From Calditrichota bacterium (GTDB lineage: Bacteria > Zixibacteria > MSB-5A5 > GN15 > FEB-12), in the NCBI GenBank assembly GCA_030641085.1, contig DAOWIC010000354.1, positions 1 through 5,344 of the forward strand: a DNA stretch of 5,344 bases, given 5' to 3'. The notes below the pieces were generated by a model that ran no database searches, was not told the DNA's origin, and worked only from the letters and a program-made list of their open reading frames with translations. Position numbers and translations under genes: made by a program. This document shows, piece after piece, positions 1 to 5,344 of the stretch; position 1 is the stretch's first letter; the number at the start of each line of letters is the position of its first letter.

Positions 1-104
1 AGGCATTCAGGTCGGCCATCTGCAGATAGAGCTTACCCGCCAGATGGAAGAGCTGGTCGAAAAAGGCGAAGATCTGAATCTGCAGGGGGCCGACCTGAAT
101 GCCT
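1..104. repeat. Imperfect inverted repeat (arms 1-27 and 78-104) at the window edge
   Basis: Bases 1-17 (AGGCATTCAGGTCGGCC) are the exact reverse complement of 88-104. After two unpaired positions (18/87 A-G and 19/86 T-G), bases 20-27 (CTGCAGAT) again match 78-85 exactly, giving 25 of 27 pairs around a 50-base spacer. It lies wholly in smc coding sequence and begins exactly at the window edge, so the outer arm may be cut off. Its origin (real, or an assembly or library fold-back) is discussed in the findings. Confidence 0.85.
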
Positions 105-2392
105 CGGTCGAGGCCTGTCAGGCGCGGAAGAACCTCCTGGAGGACATGATCCTCCACTACGAAGGTTATGAGTCCGGGGTCAAGGCGGCCATGGAGGTAC
201 GCGAACGGTGGCCCGAGATCGCTGGTACGGTGGCCGAGAAGTTTGTGCCGGTCGAGGGGCTTGAAGTAGCGGTCGAGGCGGCTTTGGGCGATATGGCCCG
301 CTTTCTGATCTGTCATGATCGTGCCACAGCCGAAGCGATAATCAGCTATCTCCGGGCCGAAAGCAAAGGCAAGATCGGTATCCTCGTTCCCGATTCGGGC
401 ACGATCAACCCGGTTGTGAAACGCCCTGAACTGACTATGCCGGAATTTGTCGGCTGGCTGGACAATCTGGTCGCGACCGATGAAAAGCTGCAGCCGCTGA
501 TGCGGGCGGTTCTCTCCCGCACGGCTGTATTCAAAGCCGGCAGCCGCCCGGACGACCTGCTCGAACGACTGCCGTACGGCTTCAAGGCGGTATCCACCAA
601 CGGTGAGGTGTACAGCAAGAACGTTATCGCCGGCGGTTCCGATGACAAGATGCCGCTCTTCCGTCGCAAAGAGAAAGTCACCGAGCAGGAACGGATGATC
701 GAGCAGTTGAAAGGGCAGTTGTCGGCGGTGCAGGAATCAAAAGGCCGGGTCACGGCCGAGATCGCCGACGCGCGCGCGCGTTTGGGCAACCTGGCCGAGA
801 AGATCGACACTCTTTCCGAACAGGTCAGCGAGGCAAGACAGGCGCTCAACGAAGTGGAGTATCAGAACCGCACCGCCGGGACCGAGATCAGCCGCCTCGA
901 AAACGAGAAGAAGGCTTACGCCGAAAAACTGGAGGCTATCCGCTCTCACCAGTACACGCTGGGCCTCGATTTCAGTCAATTAACCAGCCAGCGGCAGACG
1001 CTGGTCGACACGATCAGTCAATCCGATGCACGGCTCAGCGACTATGAGGCCGCCGCCACTACGGCGCTCGAGCACATGTCGCGACTGCAGGTGAAGCTGG
1101 TCGAGAGCCGAAGCCGGATCGACCAGGATGAAAATAAATTAACCCATTTGAGAGAGCTCAAGCAGGAGATCAACAATACAGTCGTGGCGAAGCAGGGCGA
1201 GATAGAGAGCGCGCAGATCGATATCACGACCTCGTCCGAAAAGGCTCTCGTTCTCGAGGAGGAGTTGAAGGTTTCTTTCAACCAACGGCGTGAGATCACC
1301 GAACGGCAAAGTTCGTTGCGGGCGACAAAGAACGAGATTCTCCAGCGGGTGAACGAACGGGAAGGAAAACTGAAAACCGCCCGACAGAGCAGGGACAGCA
1401 TCAACGAAGAAATGCACCAGCTCGATATCCGGCTGAATACGCTCGAGTCGGAGATCGCGACGATCGTGGAGAGGATCCAGCAGGAATACGAGGTCAGTAT
1501 CCACGAGATTGAAACCGCCAGCCCGGACGAGAACCTTGGCGACGAACAGGCGCGGGAACATCTGCAGCAGCAAAAAGAGACATTGAAAAAGTTCGGCGCG
1601 GTCAACCTGCTGGCGCTGGAGGAATACCGGACCGCCAGCGAGCGGGAGCAATTTCTCGGTGAACAACTGCGCGATCTTACTACCGCCAAGAACGATCTGC
1701 TGGCGACCATCACGAAGATAAACCAGACTGCGCGACAGCTCTTCGTCGAAACATTTGACCAGGTGAAGGTCAATTTCCGGAACCTGTTTGTCGAGCTTTT
1801 CAGCGGCGGTGAGGCAGATATCCGCCTGATCGATCCGAGCGATCCGCTCGAATCAGATATTGATATCATCGCCCGTCCGCGAGGCAAGAAGCTGCTGTCG
1901 ATTCAGATGATGTCCGGCGGCGAACGTGCCCTGACCGCGATCTCACTGCTGTTTTCGCTTTACCTTGTCAAACCGTCACCGTTCTGCATTCTCGACGAAA
2001 TCGACGCGCCGCTCGATGACGCCAACTGCCACCGGTTCTTGAAGATCATCGAGACATTCTCGGCCCAGACACAGTTTATCATCATCACGCACAACAAGAT
2101 CAGCATGGAGGCCTCGCACAACCTTTACGGCGTCACCATGGAGCAGTTCGGAGTTTCGAAACTGGTCGCGGTGCGATTCACCGACGAGCCGGATGAGAGC
2201 GGAGAAGGGCTGCTGGATATTGTTGTGCCCGAGGACGAAACCGATGCTCAGCCGTCGGAGACGGTTGAAGAAGCGCCGGCCGAGGCACCCGTTATCGAAA
2301 GTCCGGCCGATTTGCCCGCGAAGGTAGTCGAACGGATGGGAGGTCCGCTCGCCGGACAGGTAACTGAAGAAGAGAACCAGCCCAAGCAATAG
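1..2392 (+). CDS. smc: Chromosome partition protein SMC, C-terminal 796 residues (5' partial)
   Basis: SMC is the ATPase of the bacterial condensin (SMC-ScpA-ScpB) that compacts and helps segregate the nucleoid. The frame is open to the left edge (first whole codon at base 2), so the Met at base 44 is internal; numbering here is from base 2. Seen in order: end of the first coiled-coil arm; hinge at about 72-214, ending in a conserved 'AGGS'; heptad-like Glu/Lys/Gln-rich coil to about 525; 'GAVNLLALEEY' at 532-542; then the C-terminal ATPase lobe. The lobe holds the ABC signature SGGER (638-642), Walker B 'FCILDEIDAPLDDAN' (661-675) with catalytic Glu666 and the D-loop, and the H-loop His697 in 'THNK'. 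'LYGVTMEQFGVSKLV' is typical of SMC rather than Rad50 or RecN. The Walker A lobe and first arm, roughly 400 residues, are missing upstream. A 70-residue acidic, Pro-rich tail (727-796) follows the lobe. Family assignment is very secure; the first residues may be affected by the inverted repeat at 1-104. Confidence 0.97.
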   Translation, partial: GIQVGHLQIELTRQMEELVEKGEDLNLQGADLNASVEACQARKNLLEDMILHYEGYESGVKAAMEVRERWPEIAGTVAEKFVPVEGLEVAVEAALGDMARFLICHDRATAEAIISYLRAESKGKIGILVPDSGTINPVVKRPELTMPEFVGWLDNLVATDEKLQPLMRAVLSRTAVFKAGSRPDDLLERLPYGFKAVSTNGEVYSKNVIAGGSDDKMPLFRRKEKVTEQERMIEQLKGQLSAVQESKGRVTAEIADARARLGNLAEKIDTLSEQVSEARQALNEVEYQNRTAGTEISRLENEKKAYAEKLEAIRSHQYTLGLDFSQLTSQRQTLVDTISQSDARLSDYEAAATTALEHMSRLQVKLVESRSRIDQDENKLTHLRELKQEINNTVVAKQGEIESAQIDITTSSEKALVLEEELKVSFNQRREITERQSSLRATKNEILQRVNEREGKLKTARQSRDSINEEMHQLDIRLNTLESEIATIVERIQQEYEVSIHEIETASPDENLGDEQAREHLQQQKETLKKFGAVNLLALEEYRTASEREQFLGEQLRDLTTAKNDLLATITKINQTARQLFVETFDQVKVNFRNLFVELFSGGEADIRLIDPSDPLESDIDIIARPRGKKLLSIQMMSGGERALTAISLLFSLYLVKPSPFCILDEIDAPLDDANCHRFLKIIETFSAQTQFIIITHNKISMEASHNLYGVTMEQFGVSKLVAVRFTDEPDESGEGLLDIVVPEDETDAQPSETVEEAPAEAPVIESPADLPAKVVERMGGPLAGQVTEEENQPKQ

Positions 2393-2397
2393 CACCA

Positions 2398-3315
2398 ATG
2401 AAACTTAACCCGTTCGAGAAACTGAAAAAATCGCTGGTTCGAACCAAAGACAACCTGCTGGGCAAGATTTCCCAGACGGTTCGCCGGCGTAAGATCGACG
2501 ATGATCTGCTGGATGATATAGAAGAGATCCTGATAGAAGCGGATGTCGGCGTCAAAGCCACCACGCGCCTCATCGAAAGCCTGAAAGAAAAGGCGCGCGA
2601 ACAAAAGCTCACCGAAGGCGAGGACCTGATAGCGCTTTTAAAGGATGACATCTCGGCTATCCTTGCCCGGGAAGACTCTACCCTGTTTGCCGAAAACGAT
2701 TCGAAGCCGGTGATCTGGCTGATTGTCGGTGTCAACGGTGTCGGCAAGACGACCACTATCGGCAAGCTGGCGACAAGGTTTTCGTCGGAGGGCCAGAAAG
2801 TAATGATCGCCGCCTGCGACACATTTCGTGCGGCGGCTATCGAGCAGGTTGCCATCTGGGCCGAACGCAGCAATGTAGATATAGTAAAATCGCAGTCCGG
2901 GTCGGATCCGGCGGCGGTCGCCTTTGATGCCGCAAAGGCAGCGATGGCCCGCGAGGTCGATCTGCTGCTGGTCGACACGGCCGGTCGGCTGCACACCAAA
3001 TCGAACCTGATGGAAGAGTTGAAAAAGATCAAGCGCGTTGTGCTCAAGGCGGTCCCGGGGGCGGCGATACATACCAAGCTGATTATCGACGGCTCCACCG
3101 GCCAGAACGCGATTTCTCAGGTTCAGGTTTTTGCCGAGGCGGTGGACTGCGACGGTATCATTGTCACCAAGCTCGATGGCACCGCCAAGGGCGGCGTGAT
3201 GATCGCCGTTGCCGAAGAGTTGGGCGTGCCGGTTGACTTTATCGGGTTGGGTGAAGGGATTGAAGATCTGCAGCGGTTCGACTCCAGGCAATTCGCCGAA
3301 GCTCTGTTTGCGTAA
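2398..3315 (+). CDS. ftsY: Signal recognition particle receptor GTPase FtsY
   Basis: FtsY is the membrane-associated SRP receptor. It pairs with Ffh through matching GTPase domains to hand ribosome-nascent chain complexes to SecYEG. The 305-residue protein is essentially an NG domain: helical N domain at about 1-95, then the G domain with G1 GVNGVGKTTT (111-120), DTFRAAA (141-147), G3 DTAGR (193-197), G4 TKLD (257-260) and the closing GLGEG (283-287). The C-terminus 'DLQRFDSRQFAEALF' is typical of FtsY and not of Ffh, and there is no Met-rich M domain. The long acidic A domain of E. coli FtsY is absent, as in many bacteria; the Lys-rich amphipathic N-terminal helix (about 5-20) is a plausible membrane anchor (inference). 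The ATG lies 5 nt after the smc stop with no good Shine-Dalgarno nearby, so translation is probably coupled to smc. Where most homologues have 'DATTGQN', this one has 'DGSTGQN' (231-237); I attach little weight to it. Confidence 0.97.
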   Translation: MKLNPFEKLKKSLVRTKDNLLGKISQTVRRRKIDDDLLDDIEEILIEADVGVKATTRLIESLKEKAREQKLTEGEDLIALLKDDISAILAREDSTLFAENDSKPVIWLIVGVNGVGKTTTIGKLATRFSSEGQKVMIAACDTFRAAAIEQVAIWAERSNVDIVKSQSGSDPAAVAFDAAKAAMAREVDLLLVDTAGRLHTKSNLMEELKKIKRVVLKAVPGAAIHTKLIIDGSTGQNAISQVQVFAEAVDCDGIIVTKLDGTAKGGVMIAVAEELGVPVDFIGLGEGIEDLQRFDSRQFAEALFA

Positions 3316-3719
3316 TGAAAACGATAAATGTCGAGACACATCGCCGCGAGGAGATGATCGACATCACTCGCCAGGTGCAGAAAGTGGTCGAGGCCTGCGG
3401 CCCTGACCACGGCATGGTTTTCTGCTTTGTCCCGCACACCACCGCCGGTATTACGATCAATGAGAATGCCGACCCGGATGTCCGGCGCGATATTATCTAC
3501 AAGCTCAACAAGGAGATTCCCCAAAGTGACGGCTACCATCATGCCGAGGGGAACTCCGACGCCCACCTGAAAGCCTCGCTGATGGGATTCTCCGAGCAGA
3601 TCCTTTTCGAAAACCGCAGGCTGGTGCTGGGCCAGTGGCAGGGGATCTATTTCTGCGAGTTCGACGGCCCCCGGCGCCGACGCTTGATTATCGAGGTGGC
3701 CGGACTTGGTAAAGATTAA
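3315..3719 (+). CDS. yjbQ: YjbQ/UPF0047 family protein (secondary thiamine-phosphate synthase-like)
   Basis: This 134-residue protein belongs to the small YjbQ (UPF0047) family, close to its usual length. E. coli YjbQ has weak thiamine-phosphate synthase activity, which gave the family its name, but its physiological role is not settled; I do not claim thiamine synthesis here, and no other thi gene is in view. Family signatures seen: 'PHTTAGITINENADPDV' (40-56), 'HAEGNSDAHLKASLMG' (76-91) and 'GQWQGIYFCEFDGPR' (106-120). The conserved His41, His76 and His84 are probable active-site or metal ligands (inference from conservation). No signal peptide or membrane segment, so cytoplasmic. The ATG overlaps the ftsY stop by one base (TAATG at 3313-3317) and lacks an upstream Shine-Dalgarno, which points to re-initiation by ribosomes finishing ftsY. 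The gene contains the ribosome binding site and start codon of rlmH near its 3' end. Confidence 0.93.
   Translation: MKTINVETHRREEMIDITRQVQKVVEACGPDHGMVFCFVPHTTAGITINENADPDVRRDIIYKLNKEIPQSDGYHHAEGNSDAHLKASLMGFSEQILFENRRLVLGQWQGIYFCEFDGPRRRRLIIEVAGLGKD
3693..3698 (+). promoter_or_regulatory. Shine-Dalgarno of rlmH, inside the yjbQ-like gene
   Basis: GAGGTG sits 7 nt before the TTG at 3706, a near-ideal anti-SD match at good spacing. It decides the rlmH start: no ATG or GTG is available in frame at the right place, and the residues after the TTG (VKIKIIAIG) match the usual RlmH N-terminus. Confidence 0.75.
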
Positions 3720-4173
3720 GATTATCGCCATCGGCAAGGATAAAGATCGCTGGGTAAGCGAAGGCAGTCAGCATTACCTGAAACTCCTTTCGCGCTGGGC
3801 TCGCGTTGAACTCGATATTATCCCGTCGTTGAAGCTCTCCCCCTCGCTGTCACCCGATGAGATCAAAAAGAAAGAAGCGGCAGTATTACTGACCCAAATG
3901 GACAAGGGCGTCAACATCGCCTTGACTGATTCCGGCCGGGCGATGGACAGCCATACGTTTGCGCGCTGGATGGAAAAGCTGCCGCAGACAGCGGGCATGA
4001 TAAATTTCATTATTGGCGGTCCGTACGGGCTGGATGACGATATCCTCGCGGCGGCCGATAAGACCATCTCCCTTTCACCGCTCACCTTTTCCCACCAGGT
4101 TGTGCGCCTGGTCCTGCTGGAGCAGCTTTACCGGGCTTTCTCCATCCTCCGCGGTACCGATTATCATAAATAA
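3706..4173 (+). CDS. rlmH: 23S rRNA (pseudouridine1915-N3)-methyltransferase RlmH
   Basis: RlmH is a SPOUT-class methyltransferase that uses S-adenosylmethionine to methylate pseudouridine 1915 in helix 69 of 23S rRNA, acting on assembled 70S ribosomes. The 155-residue length is exactly typical. Seen: N-terminal strand 'VKIKIIAIGK' (2-11), the 'LTDSGRAMDS' segment (73-82), the SAM-binding knot loop 'FIIGGPYGL' (101-109), 'SLSPLTFSHQVVR' (122-134) with the conserved His130, 'LLEQLYRAFSI' (137-147) and the C-terminal 'YHK' (153-155) that enters the active site of the partner subunit in the dimer. The start is a TTG, 14 nt inside the preceding gene, supported by the GAGGTG at 3693-3698. The weak start codon and overlap suggest low, coupled expression as the last gene of the smc-ftsY unit. 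It ends 63 nt before the stop of the convergent gene. Confidence 0.96.
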   Translation: MVKIKIIAIGKDKDRWVSEGSQHYLKLLSRWARVELDIIPSLKLSPSLSPDEIKKKEAAVLLTQMDKGVNIALTDSGRAMDSHTFARWMEKLPQTAGMINFIIGGPYGLDDDILAAADKTISLSPLTFSHQVVRLVLLEQLYRAFSILRGTDYHK

Positions 4174-4176
4174 GAA

Positions 4177-4205
4177 ATGCCCGGAGTATCGCTACGTCCG
4201 GGCAT
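4177..4205 (-). terminator. Intrinsic terminator hairpin between convergent genes (best on - strand)
   Basis: ATGCCCGGA (4177-4185) pairs perfectly with TCCGGGCAT (4197-4205). Inside, GTA (4186-4188) pairs with TAC (4193-4195) around a TCGC loop, with G4196 bulged. Read on the - strand, the stem is followed by a U-rich tail (TTCTTATTTAT, 4176-4166) that runs over the rlmH stop codon, so it should end the - strand gene, whose stop is 31 nt before the stem. On the + strand the stem is 3 nt after the rlmH stop but has no adjacent T run, so termination there is less certain. Confidence 0.75.
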
Positions 4206-4238
4206 CTCTGAGGAAAGATAAGAGATGGGGATATTTTT
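4203..4238 (+). terminator. Weak candidate + strand terminator after rlmH
   Basis: CATCTCT (4203-4209) can pair with AGAGATG (4221-4227) around an 11-nt loop, and TTTTT follows at 4234-4238 after GGGATA. The stem is short and the T run is not adjacent to it. It shares three bases with the strong hairpin at 4177-4205, so the two cannot both form fully. It would give the smc-ftsY-yjbQ-rlmH transcript its own end. Confidence 0.25.
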
Positions 4239-5344
4239 ACTTGAGCAGAACCATCTTCTTCGTGGCGCTGAACGTACCCGCTTCGAGCCGGTAGAGGTAC
4301 ACGCCTGAGGCGACCTGCTGACCGGTGGAATTGGTGCCATCCCAGACCACCGACACGATACCGGCCTCCTCGAAACCATCAAACGCGCGTACCAGGTGAC
4401 CGTTGACATTGTAGATCGCCAGGCGGTAGTCCGAGGCCACCGGCAGGGCCAACTCAATTGAGGTCTCCGGGTTGAACGGGTTCGGATAATTCTGGCTCAG
4501 TTCAAAGCCATCAGGCAGAGCACCGGTCTTGTTGACTATCGTGTACGGCCGGCTCTCGTAGTCCGCGATGTCAACGGTCGACAGGGTCAGCTTGCCCTCG
4601 CCGGTATATGGAATCTCAATCAGGTTATTGGTGCCAACACCGATTCGGCTCTCGCCGATGTTGTAGATAAGCATCCGCAACTGACCGTCGCTGACATTGT
4701 ATATGAAATCCATGCCGTCGGCATCATCGGCCAGGCGCGGCTCGCCGAGTTCGAGATCGGCGTCGATATCATAGACGAAGAACGCGGCGCCGATATCACT
4801 GATCGCTTCACTGCCGATACTGAACCGGCTGTCGTGCTGAGTCGTTGACAGGTTGAGCGCTTCATCATACGGCGCCAGTTTCGGAACAGGGCTGGCGTCA
4901 CCGACAACGATTCTGATAAGAAGGATCAAGTCGGCCACGCTGAGCGTGAGGCCGTCGGCGTTGATATCCGACGCGGCGATCTGACCGGCCAGGTTGACCT
5001 TGAAAACGCCCAGGCCGTAGATGAAGTAGTTGGTATAAAGCACGGCGTCACCGATTTCGTAAGCGACATTGTTCAGGTTGATGTCGCCGCGATCATCGAT
5101 GTCGTCGGGGTGAATCACGCATATACCGCCGTTGTAGAATTCCACGGCGCGTATCGGCACGAGTTTGCCACCAACGATACAGCTATCGGCGGCGCCGATA
5201 CCGTACGGGCGCAGGGCCTCCGGATAGGTGACATCGTCATCCTCGTCCCATATCAGGGCGTTCTCGACGTTGTAGATCCTCAGGTCGGCCATAAGCAGAT
5301 TACCAGACGGGTCGGAGAAGGTATTGTCCTGGCACTCGTACCAG
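4237..5344 (-). CDS. Secreted modular protein: dockerin-like pair, cohesin-like segment, FlgD-like/T9SS sorting domain (N-terminus outside window)
   Basis: The - strand frame is open to the right edge, giving 368 residues plus stop; the first Met (residue 18, 5292-5290) is mid-protein, since the residues before it continue without a break or a ribosome binding site. Seen, numbering from the edge: an unassigned region (1-86) with an acidic 'WDEDDD' stretch; two dockerin-like EF-hand loops, 'DINLNN...EIGDAV' (87-110) and 'DINADGLTLSVADL' (126-149), whose Asp/Asn spacing suits Ca2+ binding; a beta-rich segment (about 162-270) resembling a cohesin fold, including 'DIGAAFFVYDID' and 'IPYTGEGKLTLSTVDI'; then a FlgD-like Ig domain (276-368) with 'SQNYPNPFNP' (283-292), 'YNVNGHLVR', 'WDGTNSTGQQVASGVYLYR' and a basic end 'KKMVLLK'. 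That C-terminal domain is the type used for type IX secretion or surface attachment in FCB bacteria. The protein is therefore probably exported and surface-bound; its substrate or partner is unknown and no catalytic domain is visible. The cohesin call is the least certain part. Confidence 0.88.
   Translation of the reverse strand, partial: WYECQDNTFSDPSGNLLMADLRIYNVENALIWDEDDDVTYPEALRPYGIGAADSCIVGGKLVPIRAVEFYNGGICVIHPDDIDDRGDINLNNVAYEIGDAVLYTNYFIYGLGVFKVNLAGQIAASDINADGLTLSVADLILLIRIVVGDASPVPKLAPYDEALNLSTTQHDSRFSIGSEAISDIGAAFFVYDIDADLELGEPRLADDADGMDFIYNVSDGQLRMLIYNIGESRIGVGTNNLIEIPYTGEGKLTLSTVDIADYESRPYTIVNKTGALPDGFELSQNYPNPFNPETSIELALPVASDYRLAIYNVNGHLVRAFDGFEEAGIVSVVWDGTNSTGQQVASGVYLYRLEAGTFSATKKMVLLK

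Noticed and set aside
44..46. ATG as the true start of the left-edge gene
   Set aside because: The frame runs open to base 2 without a stop, and an SMC cannot begin just before its hinge; the gene is cut by the window edge.
769..780. (CG)6 dinucleotide run in smc, a potential Z-DNA-forming tract
   Set aside because: It encodes Asp-Ala-Arg-Ala-Arg in the coiled coil with ordinary codons for a G+C-rich genome; 12 bp is too short to claim a structural role.
1042..1887. Long - strand open frame of 281 codons opposite smc, and several shorter ones opposite smc and ftsY
   Set aside because: They lie antisense to strongly conserved domains, are rich in Ser/Arg/Phe as expected from reversed G+C-rich coil codons, and show no family motif or ribosome binding site.
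2393..2397. A promoter between smc and ftsY
   Set aside because: Only 5 nt separate the genes, and I see no convincing -35/-10 pair in the smc tail just upstream.
3123..3737. - strand open frame of 204 codons spanning ftsY, the yjbQ-like gene and the rlmH start
   Set aside because: It is antisense to three recognised genes and their conserved motifs, and reads as low-information reversed coding sequence.
4013..4294. + strand open frame across the 3' end of rlmH and the intergenic hairpin
   Set aside because: It is out of frame with rlmH, runs through the terminator hairpin into the antisense of the next gene, and has no recognisable motif.
5290..5292. ATG as the true start of the secreted-protein gene
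   Set aside because: Seventeen further in-frame codons reach the right edge with no stop. No Shine-Dalgarno precedes it, and what follows is not a signal peptide although the protein carries an export domain.
5330..5344. Possible inverted repeat at the right edge (CTGG...CCAG) mirroring the left-edge structure
   Set aside because: Only four base pairs match before the pairing breaks, which is expected by chance.

Overview
The window looks like bacterial chromosome of about 55-60% G+C. It shows two convergent transcription units: four co-directional housekeeping genes on the + strand and one partial gene for an exported protein on the - strand. The best guess for the source is an uncultured member of the FCB assemblage, most probably candidate phylum Zixibacteria. 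That guess rests on the - strand protein: a dockerin-like pair of the D-I-N-L-N / D-I-N-A-D-G type followed by a C-terminal 'SQNYPNPFNP' FlgD-like sorting domain, an arrangement I associate with that group. It is an inference from recall, not from a search.

+ strand, 1-4173: (i) the 3' two-thirds of smc, open at the left edge (hinge, second coiled-coil arm, C-terminal ATPase lobe, acidic tail); (ii) ftsY, the SRP receptor GTPase, starting 5 nt after the smc stop; (iii) a YjbQ/UPF0047 family gene whose ATG shares one base with the ftsY stop (TAATG); (iv) rlmH, the 23S rRNA pseudouridine-1915 methyltransferase, which starts at a TTG inside the 3' end of the yjbQ-like gene behind a clear Shine-Dalgarno sequence. 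The 5-nt gap and two overlaps make this almost certainly one polycistronic unit. It joins chromosome organisation (SMC), membrane protein targeting (FtsY), a small enzyme of uncertain role and ribosome maturation (RlmH). No promoter for it lies in the window.

4174-4236 is the only intergenic gap. It holds a strong hairpin (4177-4205) between the two convergent genes, with a U-rich tail on the - strand side, and a much weaker + strand hairpin followed by a T5 run.

- strand, 5344-4237: the C-terminal 368 residues of a secreted, modular protein: an N-terminal stretch I cannot name, a dockerin-like pair, a beta-rich segment that resembles a cohesin, and a T9SS-type/FlgD-like C-terminal domain. 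Its start lies beyond the right edge.

The main structural surprise is at the extreme left edge: bases 1-17 are the exact reverse complement of 88-104, with 8 more paired bases inside. This may be a snap-back (template-switch) event or a contig-end artefact. There are no RNA genes, CRISPR arrays, insertion sequences or gene-free stretches over 300 bases. Apart from the modular secreted protein and the left-edge inverted repeat, the region is ordinary core genome; I see no clear new biological system.
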